A DNA stretch of 64,000 nt. It comes from JACCVL01 sp963704295. GTDB lineage: Bacteria > Actinomycetota > Actinomycetes > Propionibacteriales > Nocardioidaceae. This document shows, one piece after another, positions 1 to 7,801 of the stretch. Both the position numbers and the translations under genes were made by a program. Within the stretch, counting starts at the first letter, position 1; every line of letters starts with the position of its first letter. The DNA lies in assembly GCA_963704295.1 (NCBI GenBank), contig OY969884.1:434001-498000 (forward strand), written 5' to 3'. Under the pieces are notes generated by a model, which had not been told where the DNA came from, made no database searches, and saw only the letters and a program-made list of their open reading frames with translations.

Positions 1-24
1 CACGAACGACGAGCTGCTCGACAT
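1..24 (-). CDS. dnaE1: DNA polymerase III alpha subunit, N-terminal fragment
   Basis: Only the first eight codons are inside the window. Read on the minus strand they are ATG then MSSSSSFV, and a GGAGG lies 11 bases upstream. Actinobacterial replicative DnaE proteins start with a short Ser-rich stretch followed by FVHLH, and dnaE1 commonly follows lspA-rluD in these genomes. The call therefore rests on a very short match plus gene order. It would be the replicative polymerase, distinct from the error-prone dnaE2 at 31062-35021. Confidence 0.5.
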
Positions 25-61
25 CGGGGGGCCGGCCTCCGGACCTCGGGGTGGACAGAGC

Positions 62-577
62 CTACTTGGCTCCAGGGTGCCGGGCCGCGCCGACACCCGA
101 CGGCCGCCACTCGTAGCGGACGTCCGGGGCCTGCTCCTCGTTGCCGGCACCGTCGGTGTGCTCCACGGGAACCAGGCCGTTCGCCTCGTACAGCGCCCGC
201 GCCCGGTCGTTGGCCGCGAAGACCCACAGCCCGAACCCCCCGGGGCGCAGCGCCATCGCCAGCCGCAGCAGGGCGGTCCCGATGCCGCGCCCTTCGCAGT
301 CCGGGTGGACGTACAGCTGGTCGAGGAAGGCGCTGTCGAGGACCAGGACGGCGACGAGCCGGGCGTCCTCCTCGGCGACCCACACCTCGCGCTTCGGCGC
401 GACCTCCTCGGCGAACCAGCGCGCCGCTCCGGCTACCGGATGCACCGGGGGTGGCATGGTTCCGCGCTCGGCCGCCGCCAGCCGGGAGGCGACGTGCACC
501 GCGCTGGCCGCGCCCGTTTCGGTCGGCTCCATCGGGCGGAGCACGAGGTCGGGCTCCTGCCGCGGCGTGCCGGTCAC
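62..577 (-). CDS. GNAT family N-acetyltransferase
   Basis: A 171-residue acetyltransferase of the GNAT fold, expected to transfer an acetyl group from acetyl-CoA to an unknown amine. The acetyl-CoA pyrophosphate loop is visible as EGRGIGTAL (RGIG at residues 97-100), after the strand LDQLYVHPD, and is followed by a typical C-terminal NDRARALYEANGL segment. The GTG start at 577 overlaps the rluD stop (GTGA), so it should be translationally coupled to rluD; an in-frame start at 694 would lie deep inside rluD and is unlikely. Substrate cannot be told from sequence. Confidence 0.85.
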   Translation of the reverse strand: MTGTPRQEPDLVLRPMEPTETGAASAVHVASRLAAAERGTMPPPVHPVAGAARWFAEEVAPKREVWVAEEDARLVAVLVLDSAFLDQLYVHPDCEGRGIGTALLRLAMALRPGGFGLWVFAANDRARALYEANGLVPVEHTDGAGNEEQAPDVRYEWRPSGVGAARHPGAK

Positions 578-1503
578 GACGCCTCCCGTACCTGCTGCAG
601 AGCCTGCTCGAGGTCGTCGGGGTAGGGACTGGTGAAGCACACCTCCCGCCCGGTGCCCGGGTGCGCGAACCCCAGTCCGACGGCGTGCAGCCACTGCCGG
701 GTGAGGCCGAGTCGACGCGCGAGCACCGGGTCCGCGCCGTAGGTCAGGTCACCGGCGCAAGGGTGCCGAAGCGCGCTCATGTGCACCCGGATCTGGTGCG
801 TCCGGCCGCTCTCCAGCCGGATCTCGAGCAGGCTGGCCCACCGGTGCGCCTCCAGCGTCGCGTAGTGGGTCACGCTCGGCCGGCCGCCCGCCACCACCGC
901 CCAGCGGTGGTCGTGACGCGGGTGCCGCGCGATCGGGGCGTCGACGGTCCCGCGGGACGGGTCGGGGTGGCCCTGCACCAGGGCGTGGTAGGTCTTGTCC
1001 ACGGCGCGGTCCCGGAACGCCTGCTTGAGGGCGGCGTACGCCGGCTCGGACTTCGCCACCACCATCAGCCCGCTGGTCCCGACGTCCAGCCGGTGCACGA
1101 CGCCCTGCCGCTCAGCCGCGCCGGAGGTGGCGACTCCGACCCCGGCCGCTGCCAGGTGCCCGAGAACGGTGGGTCCACTCCATCCGGGGCTGGGATGGGC
1201 TGCGACACCGACCGGCTTGTCCAGCACGACGAGGTCGTCGTCCTCGTGCACGATCCGAAGACCGGGCACGCGTTGCGCGACCAACCCCGTCTCCGGCTGG
1301 ACCGTCGGGAGCACCACCTCCAGCCACGATCCGGCCCGCACCCGTTCGGACTTCGCGGGGAGGGCACCGTCGACGCGCACCTGGCCGGTGGAGACCAGGT
1401 CAGCGGCTCGGGTCCGGGACAGGCCCAGCAGCCGGGCCAGCGCGCTGTCCAGCCGGTCGCCGTCCAGCCCGTCCGGCACCGGCAGGCTGCGGTGCTGGCT
1501 CAC
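574..1503 (-). CDS. rluD: RluD/RluA-type 23S rRNA pseudouridine synthase
   Basis: A 309-residue pseudouridine synthase that isomerises uridines in rRNA. An N-terminal S4 RNA-binding domain (about residues 15-60) is followed by the catalytic domain; the family motif HRLDVGTSGLM holds the catalytic aspartate at residue 140, and RTHQIRVH lies further on. The GTG start at 1503 overlaps the lspA stop as GTGA; a longer frame to 1746 runs inside lspA and is not conserved-looking. The lspA-rluD pairing is common in bacteria. Exact target uridines (RluD, RluA or RluC type) are inferred only. Confidence 0.93.
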   Translation of the reverse strand: MSQHRSLPVPDGLDGDRLDSALARLLGLSRTRAADLVSTGQVRVDGALPAKSERVRAGSWLEVVLPTVQPETGLVAQRVPGLRIVHEDDDLVVLDKPVGVAAHPSPGWSGPTVLGHLAAAGVGVATSGAAERQGVVHRLDVGTSGLMVVAKSEPAYAALKQAFRDRAVDKTYHALVQGHPDPSRGTVDAPIARHPRHDHRWAVVAGGRPSVTHYATLEAHRWASLLEIRLESGRTHQIRVHMSALRHPCAGDLTYGADPVLARRLGLTRQWLHAVGLGFAHPGTGREVCFTSPYPDDLEQALQQVREAS

Positions 1504-2090
1504 GGCTCCGACCGGTCGGACGCGGGCCGCGCGCGGTCGCCGTCCAGGCCGACTCCGCGCAGCGACTGGGCCGCGATGATCGCGGCCGCGATCACGATGC
1601 AGCTGTCCGCCAGGTTGAAGACCGGCCAGTTCGGCAGCCGGAGGAAGTCCACGACGTGGCCACGAAACGGTCCGGGCTCGCGGAACATCCGGTCGGTCAG
1701 GTTGCCGAGCGCCCCACCGAGCAACATCCCGAGGGCGATCGCCCACAGCCGGTCGCGAACGCGGGATGCCAGGCGCAACAGGACCAGCACCACCACCAGC
1801 GCCACCGCTGTGAGAACGACGGTCAGGCCGGCGCCCAGGCTGAAGGCCGCGCCGGGGTTGCGGGTCAGCGTCAGGTCCAGGATCCCCGGAACCAGCTGGA
1901 CCGGTGGCCGGCCGGTGAGGGTGTCGACTGCGACAACCTTGCTGCCAACATCCAGGGCCCAGGCGAGTCCGGCGACGCCGAAGAGCAGCAAGAGCCGCCG
2001 GGGCGCGCGGCAGGGAATTCGGGGCGCGGACCGAGGGACGTCGCCCTCGGGAGTCAGCGACGCTCCTGGCGTTGCTTGCATGTCATGCAC
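1500..2090 (-). CDS. lspA: Signal peptidase II (lipoprotein signal peptidase)
   Basis: Membrane aspartyl protease that removes the signal peptide of lipid-modified prolipoproteins, such as the binding protein at 60373. Four membrane segments are visible (near residues 33-50, 88-107, 117-131 and 160-178). The two catalytic aspartates sit in GNLTDRMFR (Asp133) and NLADSCIV (Asp162), and NPGAAFS is the third family motif. The start is uncertain: ATG at 2090 or at 2081, both overlapping the upstream dksA-like gene by about 30 bases. The 3' end is coupled to rluD. Confidence 0.93.
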   Translation of the reverse strand: MHDMQATPGASLTPEGDVPRSAPRIPCRAPRRLLLLFGVAGLAWALDVGSKVVAVDTLTGRPPVQLVPGILDLTLTRNPGAAFSLGAGLTVVLTAVALVVVLVLLRLASRVRDRLWAIALGMLLGGALGNLTDRMFREPGPFRGHVVDFLRLPNWPVFNLADSCIVIAAAIIAAQSLRGVGLDGDRARPASDRSEP

Positions 2091-2887
2091 AGTGTCGCAC
2101 GCGGGAACGCCATCAGCCGCAGCTTGCCGATCGGCTGACCACAGGACTCGCAGAGCCCGTAGCTGCCGTCCTCGAGCCGTGTCATCGCGCGCTCGACCTG
2201 GAAGAGCATCTCCCGGCTGTTGTTGGCCAGCGACATCTCGGCATCCCGCTCCAGGGCCTTCGACCCGATGTCCGCCTGGTCGTTGCCCGCGCCGTCCCCG
2301 CCGTCTCGGAGCAGGACCTTGATCTCCTGCTCGGCCGCGGCGACCTCACCGAGCAGTCGCTGCCGCTCCTCGTCGAGCTCACCGCGGACCTCGGCGATCT
2401 CAGCCTTGGTCCAGGGGTCCTCGCCGGCGAGCACCGGGAGTCCGCCTCGTCTCGGCACGGTCGGGGATGCGGCCACCTGCCTGGAGCCGGCCTTCTTCGC
2501 GCCGCTCTTCTTCGCGCCGGTCTTCTTCGCGCCGGTCTTCTTCGCGCCCGCCTTCTTCGCGCCGGTCTTCTTCGCGCCGGCCTTCTTCGCGCCGGCCTTC
2601 TTTGCCGCCGTCTTCTTTGCCGCCGTCTTCTTTGCCGCCGTCTTCTTTGCCGCCGTCTTCTTTGCCGCCGCCTTCTTCGCGCCGGTCTTCTTCGCCGCCG
2701 CCTTCTTCGCGCCGGCCTTCTTCGCGCTGGCGGTCACGTCGGCACTCGCGCTCTTGGCCGCTGCGGCGACCGGCTTCGATCGACGACCGACGACTCGGTC
2801 GGCGGCCGCGCGAAGCGCCGACGCGCCGCGCGACGCGCGACGCGAGGGGGACCGCTCAGAATCGCGCTCCGATGGGGTTCCGGGCAT
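2054..2887 (-). CDS. TraR/DksA-type zinc finger protein with Lys/Ala-rich N-terminal tail
   Basis: A 277-residue protein in two parts. Residues about 50-140 are a low-complexity run of KKAGAKKT/KKTAAKK units, resembling the basic tails of histone H1 and HupB and likely to bind nucleic acid. The C-terminal part has the DksA architecture: an acidic helical segment (TKAEIAEVRGELDEERQRLL) and a four-cysteine zinc finger, CESC (246, 249) and CMTC (267, 270). DksA/TraR proteins act in the RNA polymerase secondary channel; actinobacteria usually use CarD and RbpA instead, so the exact role is open. In Streptomyces a homologue occupies the same place between lspA and divIVA. Confidence 0.88.
   Translation of the reverse strand: MPGTPSERDSERSPSRRASRGASALRAAADRVVGRRSKPVAAAAKSASADVTASAKKAGAKKAAAKKTGAKKAAAKKTAAKKTAAKKTAAKKTAAKKAGAKKAGAKKTGAKKAGAKKTGAKKTGAKKSGAKKAGSRQVAASPTVPRRGGLPVLAGEDPWTKAEIAEVRGELDEERQRLLGEVAAAEQEIKVLLRDGGDGAGNDQADIGSKALERDAEMSLANNSREMLFQVERAMTRLEDGSYGLCESCGQPIGKLRLMAFPRATLCMTCKQRQERR
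2488..2735 (-). repeat. Degenerate tandem repeat coding for KKxxA units
   Basis: On the plus strand, variants of gccggtcttcttcgc and gccgtcttctttgcc follow one another with a 15-base period. On the minus strand they encode AKKTG / AKKTA / AKKAG pentapeptides in the dksA-like gene. Two sub-blocks with different third bases suggest separate expansion events. Copy number is likely variable between strains. Confidence 0.85.
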
Positions 2888-2980
2888 TGTCGGCCAGCCT
2901 CATCTCTGGGTCAGGTGCGGAGAGAATAGGCGGACCCGTTGCCCGCATCAAATGCGAACCGCCGAGCACCCCGGACATCA

Positions 2981-3016
2981 TGCTGCCGGCCGGTGACATG
3001 TCACCGACCGGCAGCA
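2981..3016 (-). terminator. Hairpin downstream of wag31
   Basis: Sixteen-base arms (2981-2996 and 3001-3016) pair with one mismatch around the four-base loop CATG. It starts 16 bases after the wag31 stop and precedes the dksA-like gene. There is no run of U after it, as is usual for actinobacterial terminators. It probably separates the dcw cluster from the dksA-lspA operon. Confidence 0.65.
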
Positions 3017-3031
3017 AGAGGTACCTCTGCG

Positions 3032-3772
3032 TCAGCCCTGCGAGCCCTGGTCCTCACCGAGGAGCGAACGGAGTCGCTTGGGCGTGTGCTCACCGTCGCT
3101 GCCGGGCAGCGAGGCCGGACCGGCCTCCTCGCCCTCGAGTTGGGCCAGCTGCGCGGTGAAGTAGTTCCGCAGTCGGCTGCGGTACTCCCGCTCGAACGCC
3201 CGCAGGTGCTCGACCTCGCCGGCCAGCCGGTCGCGGTCCCGCTCCAGGTCGCCGAACAGCTGCTGGCGCTTGTTCGCCGTCTCGACGTCGAGCTTCTCGG
3301 CGCGGGCGCGGGCGTCGGCCTCCATCTGGTCGGACTTGGACCGCGCGTCCTGCTCCAGCCGCTCCGCCTTGGTCCGCGACTCGGCCAGGATCTTGTCCGC
3401 CTGGTCTTTGGCGTCGGCCACGACCTCGTCGGCGTTGCGGGTGGCGATCTCGAGCAACCGTGCGGCCGCGCTGGACGCCTCGCCGACAGTGGCCGGTGGC
3501 GCCACCGGGGCGACCGGCGCCGGCGCCGCCATCTGCGGCTCCGGCTCGGGGTCCGGCTCGGGGGTTGGTTCCGCGACGGTCGCAGCCGGCATGGGCTGGT
3601 TGGTCGACGCCGCCTCGAGCTTGCTGCGCAGGTCGGTGTTCTCACCGGTGAGCCGCTCCAGCTCGGTCTCGACCTCGTCGAGGAACTGGTCCACCTCCCC
3701 CATGTCGTAGCCCTCGCGAAGGCGAACGGGAGTGAAGCGCTTGTTGCGCACATCCTCAGGCGTCAGCGGCAT
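3032..3772 (-). CDS. wag31: DivIVA/Wag31 polar growth scaffold
   Basis: Coiled-coil protein that binds curved membrane at cell poles and septa and directs polar wall growth in actinobacteria. The N-terminal membrane-binding domain MPLTPEDVRNKRFTPVRLREGYD (quoted in two parts by key residues: MPLTPEDV, KRFTPVRLREGYD) is typical. A Pro/Glu-rich linker follows (PTPEPDPEPEPQM), then a long coiled coil from about residue 95 to the end. I take the ATG at 3772 because the conserved MPLTPED begins there; the frame stays open to 3820. It lies downstream of yggT and sepF, as in Streptomyces and Mycobacterium. Confidence 0.95.
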   Translation of the reverse strand: MPLTPEDVRNKRFTPVRLREGYDMGEVDQFLDEVETELERLTGENTDLRSKLEAASTNQPMPAATVAEPTPEPDPEPEPQMAAPAPVAPVAPPATVGEASSAAARLLEIATRNADEVVADAKDQADKILAESRTKAERLEQDARSKSDQMEADARARAEKLDVETANKRQQLFGDLERDRDRLAGEVEHLRAFEREYRSRLRNYFTAQLAQLEGEEAGPASLPGSDGEHTPKRLRSLLGEDQGSQG

Positions 3773-3992
3773 GACCTCACCTGTTCGGTCGGTGTATCGG
3801 CAGTGGTCGGTTTCGGGCAACAGGCAGGCGGGGCGCAGTATGCGGCGACTCCCTCAGGCCTGCGGTTCGCGGTGCAACCGTACCGCTTCGTAGGGTCACG
3901 ACGACAACTCCACGAGCGGTATCGGTGTGTCATCTCGACCCTTCGGACCACCCCGGCCGCACCGTCCGGCGGCACCCGGGTCGGCCGGAGGG

Positions 3993-4283
3993 TCAGAAGA
4001 AGACCGCGCGGTTGATCCCCTGCAGAATCCAGAGCGCGATCAACAGCACCATCGGGGACAGATCCAGCGCCACCGACCCGAGCCGCAGGGGCGGAATCAC
4101 CCGGCGCAACGCACGCAGGGGCGGGTCGGTGAGGGTATAGACGAACTCGCAGATGACCAGCACGATCCCGCTGGGCCGCCAGGACCGGGCCAGCACCTGG
4201 ACCCAGTCGATGACGAAGCGCGCGATGAGGACGACGACGCACGCCCACAGGACGAAGTCGATGACCTGACCGACGAGGATCAT
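3993..4283 (-). CDS. YggT family integral membrane protein
   Basis: A 96-residue protein with two hydrophobic segments (about residues 5-28 and 72-92) around the family motif LTDPPLRALRRVIPPLR. YggT proteins sit between sepF and divIVA in most actinobacteria and in cyanobacteria; they are linked to division or osmotic stress but have no defined biochemical activity. The gene is on the same strand 66 bases after sepF. The 220 bases between it and wag31 hold no gene I can support. Confidence 0.92.
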   Translation of the reverse strand: MILVGQVIDFVLWACVVVLIARFVIDWVQVLARSWRPSGIVLVICEFVYTLTDPPLRALRRVIPPLRLGSVALDLSPMVLLIALWILQGINRAVFF

Positions 4284-4349
4284 CCGTCGATTGTCCGGGT
4301 CGCAGCCGGCTCGCGCCCGACCGGGGTCGGGACCACTCGGCGCATCGGA

Positions 4350-4817
4350 TCAGCTCTGGTTGAAGAAGCCGCCCTCGGCGATCCGCTGCTTGTCCTCGGC
4401 CGCCACCGTCACATTCGGCGGGGACAGCAGGAAGACCTTGCTCGTGACCCGCTCGATCGACCCGTGGACGGCGAAGACCAGCCCGGCGGCGAAGTCGACC
4501 AGGCGCTTGGCGTCGTTGTCGTCCATCTCCGAGAGGTTCATGATCACCGGGATCCCCTCGCGGAAGTGCTCGCCGATCGTGCGCGCCTCGTTGTACGTCC
4601 GCGGGTGCAGGGTGGTGATACGTGACATCTCCGCACTGACCGGGCGGGGGCGGCGCTCGGACAGGTGCGCCACCGGAGCGGCGCTCTCGGCCCGAACCGC
4701 ACGCACCGGGCGACGCTCCTGCTCCTCCGGCTCGACGTCGTCGTAGTCGTCGTCGAAGCGGTCCGCATCCTCGACCAACCCGAGGTAGACACCCATCTTG
4801 CGCATAGCGCCAGCCAT
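4350..4817 (-). CDS. sepF: Cell division protein SepF
   Basis: Membrane anchor of the FtsZ ring. The N-terminal MAGAMRKMGVYLGLVED is the amphipathic membrane helix, followed by an acidic linker (DDDYDDVEPEE) and the SepF core from about residue 60 (ITTLHPRTYNEA ... VIMNLSEMDDNDAKRLVDFAAGLVFAVHG), which polymerises and binds the FtsZ tail. The ATG at 4817 is chosen because GGAGGG lies nine bases before it; the GTG at 4826 would sit directly on that site. Length 155 residues is normal. Confidence 0.96.
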   Translation of the reverse strand: MAGAMRKMGVYLGLVEDADRFDDDYDDVEPEEQERRPVRAVRAESAAPVAHLSERRPRPVSAEMSRITTLHPRTYNEARTIGEHFREGIPVIMNLSEMDDNDAKRLVDFAAGLVFAVHGSIERVTSKVFLLSPPNVTVAAEDKQRIAEGGFFNQS

Positions 4818-4859
4818 TGCCGTCACCCTCCGGAAGGCGTTACCGATTCCGCGCCGACA

Positions 4860-5648
4860 CTAGCGGAGCGCAGGCCTCTCACCGAGCACCGCGCGCCCGA
4901 CACGCAGGTGTGTCGCGCCCGCCTGGATCGCCTGCTCGAGGTCACCGCTCATCCCCGCCGAGACCACGTCGGCGGCGGGGTGCGCGGCGCGTAGCGACGC
5001 CGACAGGTCGGCCAGCCGGTCGAACGCCCGCGACGGGTCGGCGCCGAGCGGCGCCACGGTCATCACGCCCCGCAACCGCAAGGCCCCGGCCGAGGCGATG
5101 GCCTCCGCCACGGCGAGGAGATCCGACTCGGCGAGGCCGGACCGTGAGTCGGTGGCAGTCGCCGCGGCCGCGGGGTCGAGGTCGAGCTGGACCAGGCAGT
5201 CCAGGATGCGCTCGGCCCGCGCCGCGCCCCGGTCCAGGGCGCGGACCAGCCGGAGGCGGTCCACCGAGTGCACGACAGAGGCGTACCCGGCGATGGCGGC
5301 GGCCTTGTTGGTCTGCACCGCCCCGACGAAGTGCCAGCGCTGCGGTGGGTAGCCGGCCTCCGCACACGCGGCCACCTTGCGGCCGGCCTCGGGGTGCCGC
5401 GCCTCGCCGACGTCCGTCACCCCCAGCTGCACCAAAAGCCCGACGTCGGACGCCGGGTAGGTCTTGGTGACCACCACCACGGTGAGCTCGGACCGGTTCC
5501 GGTCCGCGGTCTGGCAGGCGGTGACGATCCGCTGCTCGACGGCCGCGAGCCGGTGCGCGAGCTCGGCTCCCCGGTCCGCGAGGTCCGCTCGGTCGGCGTG
5601 CTGCGCGACGTCCGCGTGGTCCGGCCGGTCGATCTCGTCGGCGCTCAT
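4860..5648 (-). CDS. yggS: YggS-type pyridoxal phosphate homeostasis protein
   Basis: A 262-residue single-domain alanine racemase-fold protein that binds pyridoxal 5'-phosphate without known catalysis and keeps the cofactor pool in balance. The PLP lysine is in VVVVTKTYPASD (Lys62). WHFVGAVQTNK and GMSGDLEQAIQAGATHLRVGRAVLG are family motifs. The ATG at 5648 overlaps the pgeF stop (ATGA). The first 30 residues, with HADVAQHADRADLADRG, look poorly conserved, so a later start is possible. Placement between pgeF and sepF is the usual actinobacterial order. Confidence 0.94.
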   Translation of the reverse strand: MSADEIDRPDHADVAQHADRADLADRGAELAHRLAAVEQRIVTACQTADRNRSELTVVVVTKTYPASDVGLLVQLGVTDVGEARHPEAGRKVAACAEAGYPPQRWHFVGAVQTNKAAAIAGYASVVHSVDRLRLVRALDRGAARAERILDCLVQLDLDPAAAATATDSRSGLAESDLLAVAEAIASAGALRLRGVMTVAPLGADPSRAFDRLADLSASLRAAHPAADVVSAGMSGDLEQAIQAGATHLRVGRAVLGERPALR

Positions 5649-6358
5649 CCGAGCACCCGGACCAGCACACCCTGCCGGCCCGCGACGCCGCCCTGGCGGC
5701 GGTGCGAGAACAGGCTCTCGGACTCCATCGTGCAGACCACGGTGTCGGCAGCGAGGTCACGCACCTCCACCCCCGCCCGCCGGAGCTGGGCGGCGACTCC
5801 CGCCCCGAGATCGAGGCCAGGCGTGCCTCGACGGGTCGTCGACCACGTCGCCGGCTCCACGGCTGCGACCTCGTCCCGCATCGCCGCCGGGACCTCATAA
5901 CACCGGCCACAAATCCGCGGCCCCAGCCACCCCACGACGTCGACGGCACCGAGCGAGCGCAGCACCTCGACGGTGGCGGGAACGACGCCGGCGACGGTCC
6001 CGCCGCGACCCGAGTGCACGACTCCGGCGAGGCCGCGTGCGGGGTCGGCCAGGGCGACGGGGACGCAGTCGGCGGCCCGAGCCACCAGGACCGGCCCGGG
6101 AGTTCCGGTGACCAGAGCGTCGGCCTCGACCACCGGCTGCCGCGGGGACCCGGCATCGACGACAGCGACCGTCCGCCCGTGCACCTGGCGCATCAGCACG
6201 CGGTCGTCGGAGCCGGCACCGAGCGCCGCAACCACGCGGCGCAGAGCGCTGTCCCCGTCGGCCAGGTCGAGCTCCGCGCCCGCCTCCACCGCCGGCGATT
6301 GGTACCGGCCGGTGAAGGCGACGCGGACCCGCCCCACGACCGTGTCGAAGACGAACAC
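5645..6358 (-). CDS. pgeF: YfiH/PgeF peptidoglycan editing (polyphenol oxidase-like) protein
   Basis: A 237-residue DUF152/laccase-domain protein. In E. coli PgeF removes UDP-MurNAc-L-Ser stem errors from peptidoglycan precursors, which fits its place beside ftsZ and the mur genes. Metal-binding residues are visible in VLMRQVHGRTV, ARAADCVPV and VVHSGRGGTV. The GTG start at 6358 has a GGAGG about 11 bases upstream, next to the ftsZ stop. The 3' end overlaps yggS by four bases. Confidence 0.93.
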   Translation of the reverse strand: MFVFDTVVGRVRVAFTGRYQSPAVEAGAELDLADGDSALRRVVAALGAGSDDRVLMRQVHGRTVAVVDAGSPRQPVVEADALVTGTPGPVLVARAADCVPVALADPARGLAGVVHSGRGGTVAGVVPATVEVLRSLGAVDVVGWLGPRICGRCYEVPAAMRDEVAAVEPATWSTTRRGTPGLDLGAGVAAQLRRAGVEVRDLAADTVVCTMESESLFSHRRQGGVAGRQGVLVRVLG

Positions 6359-6373
6359 GCGATCGCCGGCCTC

Positions 6374-7597
6374 CTACTTCAGGAAGTCGGGCACATCGAG
6401 ATCGTCGTCATCGAAGTGCACCGGCCTCGGAGCCGGCGGCTGCGCCGGCCGGGCCGTCGCCCCCGCACCCACCGGCGTGGGCCGGTTGACCGGCTGCACC
6501 TCGGGACGCCGGGTCGGCTCGGGCGGAGGCGATGCGGGCGTCTGCTCGGCCGGGCGGGACGCGACCGGCTCAGCCGGACGGATCCGATCGGTCCCCGGGG
6601 CGGGAGCGCTGTCCCGGCGCAGGGCCGGCTCGCCGGTGTCGCGGCGTCGCGGCGTCCCTCCGTCGAACCCGGCGGCGATCACGGTCACCCGCACCTCGTC
6701 GCCGAGGGCGTCGTCGATAACCGCACCGAAGATGATGTTCGCCTCCGGGTGCGCAGACTGCGAAACGAGTGCGGCGGCCTCGTTGATCTCGAACAAGCCG
6801 AGGTCGGAGCCGCCTGCGATCGACAGCAGCACGCCGTGTGCGCCGTCGATGGAGGCCTCCAGCAACGGGCTGGACACGGCCATCTCTGCCGCAGCGACGG
6901 CCCGCTCGTCCCCACGGGCGGACCCGATGCCCATCAGCGCCGACCCGGCGGCCGACATCACCGACTTCACGTCCGCGAAGTCCAGGTTGATCAGCCCGGG
7001 GGTGGTGATCAGGTCGGTGATGCCCGAGACACCCTGCAACAGCACCTGGTCGGCCTGCTTGAAGGCGTCGAGGACGCTGACGCTCCGGTCGCTGATCGAC
7101 AGCAGCCGGTCGTTCGGGATCACGATCAGCGTGTCGACCTCGTCCCGCAGAGCGGCGATGCCCTCCTCGGCCTGGTTGGCCCGGCGCCGGCCCTCGAACG
7201 CGAACGGGCGGGTGACGACGCCGATGGTCAGGGCACCGAGCGAGCGCGCGATCTTGGCGACCACCGGGGCCCCCCCGGTTCCGGTGCCGCCACCCTCGCC
7301 GGCGGTCACGAACACCATGTCGGCGCCCTTGAGCACCTCCTCGATGTCCTCCGAGTGGTCCTCGGCAGCGCGCCCACCGACGTCGGGGTCCGCGCCGGCA
7401 CCAAGGCCGCGGGTGAGCTCGCGGCCGATGTCGAGCTTCACGTCGGCGTCGCTCATCAGCAGCGCCTGGGCGTCGGTGTTGATGGCGATGAACTCCACGC
7501 CCTTCAAACCGACTTCGATCATCCGGTTGACCGCGTTCACACCACCGCCGCCGATGCCGACGACCTTGATCACGGCCAGGTAGTTCTGCGCTGCCAT
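6374..7597 (-). CDS. ftsZ: Cell division protein FtsZ
   Basis: Tubulin-like GTPase that forms the division ring. The nucleotide-binding glycine loop GGGTGTGG is at residues 102-109, with IKVVGIGGGGVNAVNRM at the N-terminus and the T7 synergy loop LINLDFADVKSVM further on. After the core a variable Pro/Arg-rich linker leads to the C-terminal peptide DDDDLDVPDFLK, the binding site for SepF and FtsW. The ATG at 7597 is preferred: GAGAGG lies eight bases before it, while the GTG at 7606 overlaps that site. Length 407 is normal. Confidence 0.98.
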   Translation of the reverse strand: MAAQNYLAVIKVVGIGGGGVNAVNRMIEVGLKGVEFIAINTDAQALLMSDADVKLDIGRELTRGLGAGADPDVGGRAAEDHSEDIEEVLKGADMVFVTAGEGGGTGTGGAPVVAKIARSLGALTIGVVTRPFAFEGRRRANQAEEGIAALRDEVDTLIVIPNDRLLSISDRSVSVLDAFKQADQVLLQGVSGITDLITTPGLINLDFADVKSVMSAAGSALMGIGSARGDERAVAAAEMAVSSPLLEASIDGAHGVLLSIAGGSDLGLFEINEAAALVSQSAHPEANIIFGAVIDDALGDEVRVTVIAAGFDGGTPRRRDTGEPALRRDSAPAPGTDRIRPAEPVASRPAEQTPASPPPEPTRRPEVQPVNRPTPVGAGATARPAQPPAPRPVHFDDDDLDVPDFLK

Positions 7598-7661
7598 GTC
7601 GCGCACCTCTCGTCTTCGGGGGACCTGCGGTCGTTGGGCCTGGGAGCGGCCGGGGTGGCAG

Positions 7662-7699
7662 AACTGTCACTCTCAAGTAGAGGGTTATAGTTATGTCAA
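7662..7699 (-). promoter_or_regulatory. ftsZ upstream promoter element with dyad
   Basis: An AT-rich island in a very GC-rich stretch. On the minus strand TTGACA (7699-7694) is followed after one base by AACTATAACCCTC (7692-7680), loop TACTT, then GAGAGTGACAGTT (7674-7662); 10 of 13 positions of the arms pair. TTGACA is a good -35 hexamer but no clear -10 stands 17 bases on. A dyad just upstream of ftsZ is also known in other actinobacteria. Probable independent promoter for ftsZ, 65 bases before its start. Confidence 0.5.
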
Positions 7700-7801
7700 C
7701 CTCGACCTGGGACAGGAACGTACGCAGATCCCCGTCCCGCCAGGGTGCGACACGCGGGTGTCACGTCAGATTTTCCCGCTGCCCGGACCCGGTCTCAGAG
7801 C

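Noticed and set aside
2220..2996. Plus-strand frame with AFFAPVFFAP repeats
   Set aside because: It is the antisense reading of the Lys-rich repeat of the dksA-like gene; no start context.
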